Source of the DNA: Xanthomonas sp. GPE 39
GTDB lineage: Bacteria; Pseudomonadota; Gammaproteobacteria; Xanthomonadales; Xanthomonadaceae
DNA length: 64,000 nt
Direction of reading: 5' to 3'
NCBI RefSeq assembly: GCF_000963005.1
Contig: NZ_JZHZ01000007.1
Coordinates: 431,227 to 495,226 of the forward strand
Shown: piece after piece, positions 1 to 9,218 of the stretch
Layout: each line of letters starts with the position of its first letter
How positions within the stretch are numbered: position 1 is the stretch's first letter
The notes under the pieces: generated by a model
Databases searched by the model: none
What the model saw: the letters and a program-made list of their open reading frames with translations, nothing else
Told to the model about the DNA's origin: nothing
Made by a program: the position numbers and the translations under genes

Positions 1-861
1 CAGACCACCGGTTATCCGATCGGTGCCGCACTCGGCGGTGTGATCGCCGGCTTGATCCTCGAACATTGGCATTTGCACTGGCACGCGGTCTTTCTGTTCG
101 GCGCGGGGTGTTCGCTGCTGTGCATGCCGCTGGTGCTGGCGTGCTTGCCAGAGTCGCTGGATTTCCTGATCAACCGGCGTCCGCCCAACGCGTTGGCACA
201 GCTCAACGCGACGTTGCGGCGCATGCGGCAGGCGCCATTACAGGAATTGCCCGCGTTGCCGCCGCGCGATGCCGTTCCACGCCGGGGCTATGCCGTGTTG
301 TTCGTCGGCGCGATGCGTCGCCGTTCGCTGTTGCTTGCACTGGCGTTCTTCTTGCACATGTTCGTGTTCTATTTCGTGCTGAGCTGGACACCCAAGTTAT
401 TGGTCGCCGCCGGTATGTCGGCGCAGCAGGGCATCACGGGCGGCACCTTGCTCAACCTGGGCGGTATTGTCGGCGGCGGCGTGTTCAGTTGGCTGGCAGT
501 GCGCTGGCCCTTGCGTTGGTTGACGCTGGGGATGTTCCTGCTGGCAGCGCTGGCGATGCTGGTTTTCGCCGGTTACAGCACCCAACTGGCGTCGGCTTTC
601 GCGATTGCCCTGGTCATCGGTGCGGCGGTGTTCGCGGCGATGTCCGGACTGTACGCGACCGCACCGGTGATATTCGATGCGTCGATCCGCGGCACCGGCC
701 TGGGATGGGCGATTGGAATCGGCCGCCTCGGCGCGATCCTGTCGCCGCCGACCGTGGGCCTGTTGATCGATGCAGGGTGGCAGCCGTCGCGGCTGTACAT
801 GGTCTTTACGTTGCCTTTATTGCTCGCTGCGGCGTCCTTGCTGGCGTTGCGTGCGCGTTAA
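1..861 (+). CDS. MFS transporter, C-terminal part (5' end outside window)
   Basis: The reading frame is open from base 1, so the N-terminus lies upstream of the window. About 286 residues are visible, with at least six hydrophobic segments and a 'PESLDFL' motif of the kind found after TM6 of the aromatic acid/H+ symporter (AAHS, PcaK-like) branch of the major facilitator superfamily. This would be an inner-membrane proton-coupled importer, but the substrate cannot be read from this part. It ends at TAA with no clear terminator, and the following RND operon is in the same direction. Family is fairly sure, substrate unknown. Confidence 0.8.
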   Translation, partial: QTTGYPIGAALGGVIAGLILEHWHLHWHAVFLFGAGCSLLCMPLVLACLPESLDFLINRRPPNALAQLNATLRRMRQAPLQELPALPPRDAVPRRGYAVLFVGAMRRRSLLLALAFFLHMFVFYFVLSWTPKLLVAAGMSAQQGITGGTLLNLGGIVGGGVFSWLAVRWPLRWLTLGMFLLAALAMLVFAGYSTQLASAFAIALVIGAAVFAAMSGLYATAPVIFDASIRGTGLGWAIGIGRLGAILSPPTVGLLIDAGWQPSRLYMVFTLPLLLAAASLLALRAR

Positions 862-920
862 ATCCTCTGGCCGTCGTCGGCCCGCGCGTCCGCGTCGATG
901 GCGGCGGCTAACGCGAAATG

Positions 921-933
921 TTCGATGATCGAA
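921..933. promoter_or_regulatory. Short perfect palindrome upstream of RND operon
   Basis: TTCGATGATCGAA has two 6-base arms around one central base. It lies about 170 bp before the adaptor gene of the efflux operon, where a repressor site would be expected. A second inverted repeat (CAACAC-N4-GTGTTG, 1024-1039) lies closer. No regulator gene is adjacent, so operator function is inference only. Confidence 0.25.
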
Positions 934-1102
934 ATGTGCCTTCGCCGCCATAAAATCAACGTTAAATACGGTCGGGTCGATGCGCGTTTTACCCAGTTTT
1001 CCGCGTCATTTGTGAAGGCCGTACAACACCTTTGTGTTGCCGATGGTGCAGTGCGACACGTGAGTGGAGTATCGTTGACGGTTTCATCACAGTCGCTTGC
1101 CC

Positions 1103-2290
1103 ATGTCCGACGTCGTTCCGGGGCTCCGTCGCCTCTCCTGTTGTGCGCTGTTGTCTCTGGTTGTTGGCGTTGGTGGCTGCTCTGGCGATAAGCCGTCCGC
1201 TACGGCGCTGCCGCGAGTCGGGGTGATGACCTTGAGCGCCCATGCGCTTCCTGTCGAGCGCACCCTGCCTGGGCGCACGGTGGCTTACGAGACGGCGGAT
1301 GTGCGGCCGCAGGTCGGCGGGCTGCTACGCCAGCGACTGTTCGTGGAGGGCCAGGAGGTCAAGGCCGGGCAGCCGCTGTACCAGATCGATCCGGCGCCCT
1401 ATCAGGCGGCCTACGACATCGCCCGTGGCAATCTGGTTCAGGCCGAGGCGGCTCTGGCCAGTGCGCGGCCCAAGGCCGAGCGTTACCGCACCCTGGTCGG
1501 GATGGACGCGGCCAGCAAGCAGGACACCGACGATGCGATTTCCGCGCTGCGCCAGGATGAGGCGGCGGTGATCGCGGCCAAGGCGGGGCTGCAGGCGGCA
1601 CGGATCAATCTGGATTACACCCGAATCACCGCGCCCATTTCTGGCCGCATCGGCACCTCGGCCTATACCGTCGGCGCGCTGCTCACCGCCGCGCAGGATG
1701 CCGCGCTGACCACGATTCAGCGGCTGGACCCGATCTATCTGGATGTCACCCAGTCCAGTACGCAGATCCTCGCGCTGCGGCGCCAGCTCGACGCTGGCCG
1801 CATCCGCGCCATCGATGGCAAGGCGCAGGTGCAGGTGCGCTTGGAGGATGGCACCACCTATCCGCATGCGGGCACACTGGAGTTCGTCGGGACCCAGGTC
1901 AATGCCGGTACCGGTAACGTCACCTTGCGCGCGGTGGTCCCCAACCCGGAACATCTGCTGTTGCCGGGCATGTATCTGCGGGCGGTGTTGCCGATGGCCA
2001 CCAATCAGGACGCGATGTTGGTGCCGCAGCAGGCGGTCGCCCGGGACAGCAAGGGTGAGCCGCTGGTCAAGCTGCTCGATGCGCAAAATCGGGTGGTGGA
2101 GCGCCGCATCCACACCGGCGATACGTTGGGTCACGATTGGGTGGTGGAGTCCGGACTCAAACCGGGCGAGCGGCTCATCGTGGTCAACGGGAGCCGCGCC
2201 GAGATCGGCAAGACGGTGACGCCGTATCCGGTCAGCGCCGCCGAACTCGACGCCGCGCCAGCGGTGCCGGGCGCTGCCCAGGCCGACTGA
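1103..2290 (+). CDS. RND efflux periplasmic adaptor (MexA/AcrA family)
   Basis: A 395-residue membrane fusion protein that would link the inner-membrane RND pump to the outer-membrane channel. An N-terminal lipoprotein signal ends in a lipobox-like 'VGGC', so the mature protein is probably lipid-anchored in the periplasm. The lipoyl half-motifs (around 'VRPQVGGLL' and 'TRITAPISGRIG') flank a helical hairpin, as is usual for the family. ATG at 1103 is preferred to the TTG two codons upstream. The pump gene starts 10 bp downstream. Substrate cannot be inferred. Confidence 0.92.
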   Translation: MSDVVPGLRRLSCCALLSLVVGVGGCSGDKPSATALPRVGVMTLSAHALPVERTLPGRTVAYETADVRPQVGGLLRQRLFVEGQEVKAGQPLYQIDPAPYQAAYDIARGNLVQAEAALASARPKAERYRTLVGMDAASKQDTDDAISALRQDEAAVIAAKAGLQAARINLDYTRITAPISGRIGTSAYTVGALLTAAQDAALTTIQRLDPIYLDVTQSSTQILALRRQLDAGRIRAIDGKAQVQVRLEDGTTYPHAGTLEFVGTQVNAGTGNVTLRAVVPNPEHLLLPGMYLRAVLPMATNQDAMLVPQQAVARDSKGEPLVKLLDAQNRVVERRIHTGDTLGHDWVVESGLKPGERLIVVNGSRAEIGKTVTPYPVSAAELDAAPAVPGAAQAD

Positions 2291-2300
2291 GGACTTCCGC

Positions 2301-5300
2301 ATGTCGCGTTTCTTCGTCAACCACCCGATGGTGGCCTGGGTCATGGCCATCGTGATCGTGCTGATGGGCATGTTGGCCATTCATGCGCTGCCGGTCGAGC
2401 GCTATCCGCATATGGCGCCGCCGACCATCACGGTGCGCGCCACCTACAACGGTGCCTCGGCGCAGACCGTGGAGAACACTGTCACCCAGTTGATCGAGCA
2501 GTCGCAGCAAAGCCTGGATCATCTGCTGTACATGACTTCCACCAGTGCTTCGGATGGCACCGCGCAGGTCAATCTGGTGTTCCAGACCGGCACCAACGCC
2601 GACACCGCGCAGGTGCAGGTGCAGAACCAGTTGCAGTCGGTGATGTCGATACTGCCGCAGGCGGTGCAGCAGAACGGCTTGATCATCACCAAGTCCAGTG
2701 GTTCGCTGTTCGAAGTGGTGGCGTTCACTTCCGACGACGGCAGCATGGACAGCTTCGATGTCGCCAATTACATGGAATCGCGCATCGACGACCAGATCAG
2801 CCGCGTCAGCGGCGTGGGCAATATCCAGCCGATTGGTTCGGAATACGCCATGCGCATCTGGCTGGACCCGGAAAAGCTGCGCAAGTACGCCTTGATGCCA
2901 TCGGACGTGGAGAACGCGCTGCAATCGCAGAACACCGACGTGTCGGCCGGCGAACTCGGTGGCCAGCCGTCGCTGCGTGGGCAGCGCCTGGATGCGACCG
3001 TGACCACCCGCAGCCGCCTGCAGACGCCGGCGCAGTTCGGTGCGATCGTGCTCAAGAGCGATCCCGGTGGCGCCGCCGTGCACCTATCCGACGTGGCCAA
3101 GATCGGCCTGGGCCCGGTGACCTATGGCACGCTTTCCCGCTTCAATGGCAAGCCCTCGGCGTCGCTGGGGATCGAGCTCAACTCCGACGCCAACGCCGTC
3201 GAGGTGTCCGAGGCGATCGAACGGCGCCTGGATGAGCTCAAACAGTATTGGCCGCACGGCTACAACTACCATATCGCTTTCAGCAGCACTCCGTTCGTCA
3301 CCACCTCGATCAAGGAAGTGGTCATCACCCTGATCGAGGCGGTGCTGTTGGTCGTGGCGGTGATGTACCTGTTCCTGCAGAACTGGCGCGCCACGCTGAT
3401 CCCGACCATCGCGGTGCCGGTGGTGCTGATGGGGACCTTCGGTGTGCTCGCCGCGTTCGGTTACTCGATCAACACGTTGACCATGTTCGCGATGGTGCTG
3501 GCGATTGGCTTGCTGGTGGACGATGCGATCGTGGTCGTGGAGAACGTGGAGCGAGTCATGGGCCAGGAAGGGCTGCCACCGAAAGAAGCAACCTTGCGCT
3601 CGATGCAGCAGATCGGCGGCGCGTTGATAGGCATCGTGCTGGTACTGACGGCGGTGTTCGTGCCGATGGCCTTCTTCAACGGCGTCACTGGCGTGATCTA
3701 CCGGCAGTTCTCGATCACCATCGCCGCCTCGATGATCCTGTCGGTATTGGTCGCGATGACCCTGACCCCGGCGCTATGCGTGACCATTCTCAAGCCGCTG
3801 CATCAGGGCGAGGCGCCGATCGGTTCGCATGGGCGTCTGGGCTGGTTCTTCGTCTGGTTCAACACGCGCTTTCGGCATCTGTCCGAGCGCTATCGCGCGC
3901 TGGTCGAGCGCGTGCTTGGACAGCGTGCGCTGGGCCTGCTCGCCTACGCGTTGCTGCTGGGCGTCACCGGTCTACTGCTGTGGCGTTTGCCCGGCGCCTT
4001 TTTGCCCGACGAAGACGAGGGCATGCTCAATGTGCTGGTCAAGCTGCCGGCGGGCTCCACCCTGGAGCAGACCCAACAGGTGGCAGACCGGTTGACCCAG
4101 GTCGCGATGAAGGATCCTGGCGTTCGCTCGGTTCTGTCTTCCGCTGGCTTCAGCGTCACCGGTTCCGGTCAGAACGTCGGCATGGCCTTCGTGCGGCTGA
4201 AGGATTGGGACGACCGCGACGACGATGCCGACACCATTGCCGAGCGTCTCAAAAAGGCCTTGGCCGACGTGCCCGATGCGGATCTGTTCGTGACCTCGCC
4301 GCCGGCGATCACCGGCCTCGGCGACGCGTCCGGTTTCACCTTCGAGTTGATGGACTACGAAGGCGCCGGCCATGCCGCTCTGCTTGCCGCGCGCGACAAG
4401 TTGCTGCATCTGGCCGCGCATGATCCCAAGCTAGTGAACGTGCGCTATGCCAGTCTGGAGGATGCGCCGGTGTACATGGTCAAGATCGACGACAACAAGG
4501 CGCAGGCGCTGGGCGTGGATCCGGGCGACATCAATGCCACGCTCAACAGCGTGCTCGGTGGCGACTTCGTCAACAACTTCATCTACAAGGGCCGCATCAA
4601 GAAGGTCTACGTCCAGGGCGACGCAGATGCACGCATGGCGCCGCACGACCTGGAGCGCTGGACGGTGCGCAACACCAACAGCGACATGGTGCCGATGTCC
4701 GCCTTCACCACCTCCCGCTGGAGCAGCGCGCCGGCGGCGTTGGAACGCTACAACGGCGTGTCGGCGATGGAACTCACCGGCCAGGCAGTGAAGGGCGTCA
4801 GCTCCGGCGCGGCGATGGACGAGATGGCGGAGTTGAGCAAGCAACTACCGCATGGCTTTGGCTATGCCTGGTCGGACATGGCCTATCAAGAGAAGTTGTC
4901 TGCCAACCAGGCACCGGCGCTGTACGCGATCTCGCTGCTGTTCGTGTTCCTGTGCTTGGCGGGGTTGTACGAGAGTTGGTCGATCCCGTTCGCGGTGATG
5001 CTTGCGGTGCCGGTGGGCGTGTTCGGCGCGGTGCTGCTGATGACCCTGCGTGGCTTGGAGAACGACGTGTACTTCCAGGTGGGCCTGCTCACGACGGTTG
5101 GCTTGGCGGCTAAAAACGGCATCCTCGTCGTCGAGTTCGCCCGCGAGTTGGAACAGCGCGGTGAAAGCCTGCTGGCCGCGACCCTGCATGCGGTACAAAT
5201 GCGCTTGCGGCCGATCCTGATGACCTCGCTGGCCTTCCTGCTTGGTGTGTTGCCGTTGATGTTCAGTCACGGCGCTGGTTCTGCCGCGCGTCACTCGCTG

Positions 5301-5429
5301 GGCACTGGCGTCACTGGCGGTACGTTGGCCTCGATCACCCTGGGCCTGTTCTTCGTGCCGTTGTTCTACGTGATCGTGCGCCGCCTGTTCCCCGAGCGCA
5401 GGGTGGCGAGCGAGGAGGTGGGTTCATGA
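2301..5429 (+). CDS. RND multidrug efflux pump, inner-membrane transporter (AcrB/MexB family, HAE1)
   Basis: At 1042 residues this is the normal length for the HAE1 family. The N-terminus ('MSRFFVNHPMVAWVMAIVIV') is the typical first TM segment. The central TM4 motif 'GLLVDDAIVVVENVERVM' carries the two acidic residues of the proton relay, and the C-terminal half repeats the fold. It would trimerise and drive drug/H+ antiport from periplasm and inner membrane. It lies between the adaptor and, with a 4-base ATGA overlap, the outer-membrane factor gene. An intact gene. Confidence 0.95.
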   Translation: MSRFFVNHPMVAWVMAIVIVLMGMLAIHALPVERYPHMAPPTITVRATYNGASAQTVENTVTQLIEQSQQSLDHLLYMTSTSASDGTAQVNLVFQTGTNADTAQVQVQNQLQSVMSILPQAVQQNGLIITKSSGSLFEVVAFTSDDGSMDSFDVANYMESRIDDQISRVSGVGNIQPIGSEYAMRIWLDPEKLRKYALMPSDVENALQSQNTDVSAGELGGQPSLRGQRLDATVTTRSRLQTPAQFGAIVLKSDPGGAAVHLSDVAKIGLGPVTYGTLSRFNGKPSASLGIELNSDANAVEVSEAIERRLDELKQYWPHGYNYHIAFSSTPFVTTSIKEVVITLIEAVLLVVAVMYLFLQNWRATLIPTIAVPVVLMGTFGVLAAFGYSINTLTMFAMVLAIGLLVDDAIVVVENVERVMGQEGLPPKEATLRSMQQIGGALIGIVLVLTAVFVPMAFFNGVTGVIYRQFSITIAASMILSVLVAMTLTPALCVTILKPLHQGEAPIGSHGRLGWFFVWFNTRFRHLSERYRALVERVLGQRALGLLAYALLLGVTGLLLWRLPGAFLPDEDEGMLNVLVKLPAGSTLEQTQQVADRLTQVAMKDPGVRSVLSSAGFSVTGSGQNVGMAFVRLKDWDDRDDDADTIAERLKKALADVPDADLFVTSPPAITGLGDASGFTFELMDYEGAGHAALLAARDKLLHLAAHDPKLVNVRYASLEDAPVYMVKIDDNKAQALGVDPGDINATLNSVLGGDFVNNFIYKGRIKKVYVQGDADARMAPHDLERWTVRNTNSDMVPMSAFTTSRWSSAPAALERYNGVSAMELTGQAVKGVSSGAAMDEMAELSKQLPHGFGYAWSDMAYQEKLSANQAPALYAISLLFVFLCLAGLYESWSIPFAVMLAVPVGVFGAVLLMTLRGLENDVYFQVGLLTTVGLAAKNGILVVEFARELEQRGESLLAATLHAVQMRLRPILMTSLAFLLGVLPLMFSHGAGSAARHSLGTGVTGGTLASITLGLFFVPLFYVIVRRLFPERRVASEEVGS

Positions 5430-6865
5430 GCACTCCCTTGCGTGTGAGCGTGGCTGCTGCCACGTTGCTGGGGTTGGCCGGTTGCACTTTGGCACCGACC
5501 TACGTGCGTCCGGCGGCACCGGTGCCGGCGCATCTTGCCGCCGCCGATGCAAGCGCCGCGCACGCTGCGGGCCCGGTCGCCGATACGCTGGCGATGCCGG
5601 ATTGGCAGGCGGTATTTCTGGATCCGCGCCTGCGCCAAACCATCGCGCTGGCGTTGCAAAACAACCGCGACCTGCGCGTGGCGATGCTCTCCATCGACAA
5701 GGCGCGCGCGCAGTACCGCATCCAGCGTGCCGCGCAGTTGCCATCGCTGGACGCCAGCGCCAGCCAGACGCGCCAGCGGGTCGACGCTGCCAGCAGCGAC
5801 ACGGGCGTCTCGCAGATCAACACCAGTGACACCTTGCAGGTCGGCTTCAGCAGTTGGCAGTTGGATTTGTTCGGACAATTGCGCAGCCTCAAGCAGGAGG
5901 CATTGCAGAACTGGCTGGCCAGCGCGCAAACCCAGCGCAGCGTGCGCCTGAGCCTGATTGCCCAGGTTGCCGAGGCATGGCTGACGGTCGCCGCCGACCA
6001 AGCGCAACTGGCGCTCGCGCAGCAGACCCTGGACAGCCAGACGCAGACGCTGCAATTGACCGAACGCCAGCACAGCGTCGGCACCGTGTCGGCGTTGGAC
6101 CTGGCCCAGCAGCAGACCAGTGTCGAAGCCGCGCGGGTGAGCGTGGCCAGCGCCGCCACGCAGCTCGCGCAGGCACGCGATGCCTTGCAATTGCTGGTGG
6201 GTGCCCCGGTGGACGCGGCGCTGTTGCCGAGCGAGCATGCCATCGACCACAGCGTTGCATTGGCACCGGTGCCGGCGCATCTGTCTTCTGCGGTGCTACT
6301 GCAACGTCCAGACGTACTCGCTGCAGAGCACAGCTTGCAGGCGGCCAATGCCGACATCGGCGCGGCCCGCGCGGCGTTCTTCCCGTCGCTGAGCCTTACC
6401 GCCTCCACCGGCCGCAGCAGCGATGCGTTGTCCACGTTGTTCTCTGCCGGCACACGCACCTGGTCGTTCGTGCCCAGCATCACCACGCCGATCTTCCATG
6501 CCGGCGCGTTGAAGGCATCCCTCGACGCCTCCAAGATCGGCAAGGACATTGCGGTGGCGCAGTACGAGAAGGCGATCCAGTCGGCCTTTGCCGAAGTTGC
6601 CGATGCCCTGGCCGCGCAGGATCACATGCAGATGCAGCTCACCGCGCAGCAGGCGTTGGTCGCTGCCAGTCAGCGCAGCTACACGCTGGCCGACGCGCGC
6701 TACCGCGCTGGCCTGGATGGTCACCTGGCGGTACTGGATGCCCAGCGCTCGCTGTTCGCCGCGCAGCAGGCGTTGATCTCGCTGCGTTTGCAGGATGCCA
6801 GCAACCGAGTGACGCTGTACCAAGTGCTGGGTGGCGGTGCCGATGCCCAGGCCGGCACGCCCTGA
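5426..6865 (+). CDS. Outer-membrane efflux channel lipoprotein (OprM/NodT family)
   Basis: A 479-residue TolC-like outer-membrane factor with a lipobox ('LAGC') and two OEP repeats rich in Ala/Gln coiled-coil helices. It starts inside the stop of the pump gene (ATGA), indicating translational coupling, and completes the tripartite efflux operon. Its position and length fit the lipidated OprM type rather than classical TolC. Confidence 0.93.
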   Translation: MSTPLRVSVAAATLLGLAGCTLAPTYVRPAAPVPAHLAAADASAAHAAGPVADTLAMPDWQAVFLDPRLRQTIALALQNNRDLRVAMLSIDKARAQYRIQRAAQLPSLDASASQTRQRVDAASSDTGVSQINTSDTLQVGFSSWQLDLFGQLRSLKQEALQNWLASAQTQRSVRLSLIAQVAEAWLTVAADQAQLALAQQTLDSQTQTLQLTERQHSVGTVSALDLAQQQTSVEAARVSVASAATQLAQARDALQLLVGAPVDAALLPSEHAIDHSVALAPVPAHLSSAVLLQRPDVLAAEHSLQAANADIGAARAAFFPSLSLTASTGRSSDALSTLFSAGTRTWSFVPSITTPIFHAGALKASLDASKIGKDIAVAQYEKAIQSAFAEVADALAAQDHMQMQLTAQQALVAASQRSYTLADARYRAGLDGHLAVLDAQRSLFAAQQALISLRLQDASNRVTLYQVLGGGADAQAGTP

Positions 6866-6900
6866 CCTGCTGCGCTCGGCCACGCTCGCGATTGCTGCTA

Positions 6901-6943
6901 ACGCGGTCAGTGCCTGCTTGTGCAGGCCCCTGCCTGACCGCGT
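6901..6943. repeat. Imperfect hairpin after efflux operon
   Basis: ACGCGGTCAG (6901-6910) pairs with CTGACCGCGT (6934-6943) around a GC-rich middle that can itself fold. No T-run follows, so this is not a classical intrinsic terminator. It may be a mRNA 3'-stabilising hairpin or a dispersed palindrome. Confidence 0.4.
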
Positions 6944-7112
6944 GCCATCCGTGCCGACGCCGGTGCTGTTGTCGCATCGCGTGGTGCGCCGCGCGCGAGT
7001 TCATCGGCACATTGTCCGCGCTCGGCGCTGCGCCGTAGTGGTACGTGTGACCCGATACTGTGGCAGGCTTGCGCCATAATCACAGTTCCTCACGCATGGT
7101 ATTCGGCGACCG

Positions 7113-7970
7113 ATGAAAATCCCGCAGGGCCTGCAACCGCTAATCGATGACGGTGTCATCGATGGCGTGCTGCGTCCGCTCAAAAGTGGCAAGGAGGCTG
7201 CGGTCTACGTGGTCCAGGCTGGCGACGACGTGTTGTGCGCCAAGGTATACAAGGACATGGCCCAGCGCAGTTTCCAGGCGCGGGTGCAGTACCAGGAAGG
7301 GCGCAAGGTGCGCGGTAGCCGCCAGGCGCGAGCGATGGGCAAGGCCACCAAGTTCGGTCGCCGCGAACAGGAGGCCGCGTGGAAAGACACCGAGGCCAAC
7401 ACGTTGTATCAACTGGTCGATGCGGGCGTGCATGTGCCGCAGCCGCGCGGCTATTTCCACGGTGTGCTGTTGATGGAACTGGTCACTGATGCCGATGGTC
7501 AGAGCGCGCCACGCTTGAGCGAAGTGGAACTGTCGCCGGAGCAGGCATGCGCCTTCCACGCCCGTTTGATCGGCGATGTGGCGAAGATGCTGTGCCTGGG
7601 CCTGATCCATGGCGATCTGTCCGAATACAACGTGTTGGTTGCCGCCGATGGCCCGGTGGTGATCGATTTTCCGCAGGTGGTCAGCGCTGCCGGCAACAAC
7701 GCCGCGCGTGCCATGCTGTTGCGCGACGTGCACAACCTGCGCGACTGCCTGGGCCGCTTCGCCCCCGATCTCAACGCCACCCACTACGGCGAGGAAATGT
7801 GGGCGCTCTACGAAAAGGGCGCATTGCGCTCGGATACTCCGCTCACTGGCCGCTTTGCGTTCGACACCCGTCGTGCGGACGTGCGCGCGGTGCGTGCCTC
7901 GATCGAGGATGCACGGCAGGAAGCGCTCATCCGTCAGCAGGGTCGCGAAGCCGCCGCCAGCGACGACTGA
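7113..7970 (+). CDS. RIO-type serine protein kinase
   Basis: 285 residues with the RIO1-like fold. The ATP-binding lysine is in 'CAKVYK' (about residue 44), the catalytic loop is 'HGDLSEYNVL' (Asp about 168, Asn about 173), and the metal-binding Asp is in 'VIDFPQ' (about 185). There is no eukaryote-type activation loop. Bacterial RIO kinases are widespread but their targets are poorly known. It is flanked by intergenic regions of over 200 bp on each side, so it is probably monocistronic. Confidence 0.9.
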   Translation: MKIPQGLQPLIDDGVIDGVLRPLKSGKEAAVYVVQAGDDVLCAKVYKDMAQRSFQARVQYQEGRKVRGSRQARAMGKATKFGRREQEAAWKDTEANTLYQLVDAGVHVPQPRGYFHGVLLMELVTDADGQSAPRLSEVELSPEQACAFHARLIGDVAKMLCLGLIHGDLSEYNVLVAADGPVVIDFPQVVSAAGNNAARAMLLRDVHNLRDCLGRFAPDLNATHYGEEMWALYEKGALRSDTPLTGRFAFDTRRADVRAVRASIEDARQEALIRQQGREAAASDD

Positions 7971-8241
7971 TCCGCTGTACGGCGGGCACCTTCGCGCAAG
8001 CGCATGTTGCGATGCAATGCGGTGTCGCCGTGCCGCCACTCTGGCCTGGGCCGGCGATGCCAGTGTGTATCGCCTTGTCTTGCTTGCGCTTTGTGTGCAT
8101 CGCAGGGCGTCATCTGCGCTGAACGCATGGCCGTGCGGCGATCCATCTCCCGCATGGTCATTTCGTTTATTTGCAGAAATGGTTATGAGAAATAACAATC
8201 TGGACGCCACCGTCTGCATAGCTGCCCCGGGAGGGCCAACC

Positions 8242-9201
8242 ATGTACTTCGATCCAGACGTCGTTCGTTTTTTCGCTCAGGTGCAGCAGTCCGGGCAACC
8301 GCCGATGGAGCAATTGCCGTTGCCCGCCGCGCGCGCGACGTTTTCTGCATTAGGGGCGCAGTTCGGTTTTCCGCCGTTGGAGATGGCCGAAGTGCGCACA
8401 GCGCAGGCGCCAGGACCGCGCGGACCGGTGCCGTTGCGCCTGTACCGGCCGATTGGCATGGAGTCGCTGCCGGCACCCACCTGCGTCTATGTGCATGGCG
8501 GTGGTGGAGTGCTCGGCGATCTCGACTCGCACGACGATGTCTGCCGGCACCTGGCCGCGCGCGCTGGCTGTCAGTTGCTGGCGGTGGATTACCGGCTCGC
8601 GCCAGAACATCCGGCGCCGGCCGGCATCGAGGACGTGATCGCGGTGGTGCAGTGGCTGGCCGCCAATCCCGCCGAGGTCGGCGCTGATCCACAGCGTCTG
8701 GCGATTGCCGGCGACAGCATCGGCGGCGCGATGGCGGCAAGTGCTGCGTTGGCCGCGCGCGATGCCGGCATCTCGCTGCGCTGTCAGGTGCTGATGTATC
8801 CACTGACCGACGCACGGCCGGACAATCCGTTCCCCTCGCGTGTGCACAACGCGGTCATTCCGCCGCTGACCGAAGCGGCGATGCGCTTTTTCGACAGTCA
8901 ATTACTCCCAGACCCGGCAGTGACGACGGACTGGCGCATTTCACCGGCGCTGGCTGCGGACGTGGCCGGCGCCGCGCCCGCACTGGTGATACTGGCTGAT
9001 CGCGATGCGCTGTACGATGAGGGGCTGCACTACGCGCAGCGGCTGCGCCAAGCCGGGGTGGAAGTGACCATGCGCGTCTACCCAGGGATGATCCATGGCT
9101 TCATCAACATGGGGGCGGTGTTACGCGCGGCGGGCGAGACCATGGACCTGGCCGCGTTGCAACTGCGCCAGCGCCTGCTGCCGGTCGCCGCACAGGGGTA
9201 G
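8242..9201 (+). CDS. Alpha/beta hydrolase, hormone-sensitive-lipase (HSL) family esterase
   Basis: 319 residues from ATG at 8242, preceded by GGGAGGG. The frame is open upstream, but this start matches family length. HSL hallmarks are visible: oxyanion-hole 'HGGGG' (about 85-89), nucleophile elbow 'GDSIGG' (Ser about 159), acid in 'DRDALYDEG', and His in 'MIHGFINM'. It probably hydrolyses short-chain esters in the cytoplasm. It converges on mnmG, with stops only 17 bp apart. Confidence 0.88.
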   Translation: MYFDPDVVRFFAQVQQSGQPPMEQLPLPAARATFSALGAQFGFPPLEMAEVRTAQAPGPRGPVPLRLYRPIGMESLPAPTCVYVHGGGGVLGDLDSHDDVCRHLAARAGCQLLAVDYRLAPEHPAPAGIEDVIAVVQWLAANPAEVGADPQRLAIAGDSIGGAMAASAALAARDAGISLRCQVLMYPLTDARPDNPFPSRVHNAVIPPLTEAAMRFFDSQLLPDPAVTTDWRISPALAADVAGAAPALVILADRDALYDEGLHYAQRLRQAGVEVTMRVYPGMIHGFINMGAVLRAAGETMDLAALQLRQRLLPVAAQG

Positions 9202-9218
9202 CGCGCGTACTTGCCAGT

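Noticed and set aside
3248..4423. Long second-frame ORF inside the RND pump gene
   Set aside because: Typical GC-rich shadow frame (Arg/Ala-rich) of the real gene.
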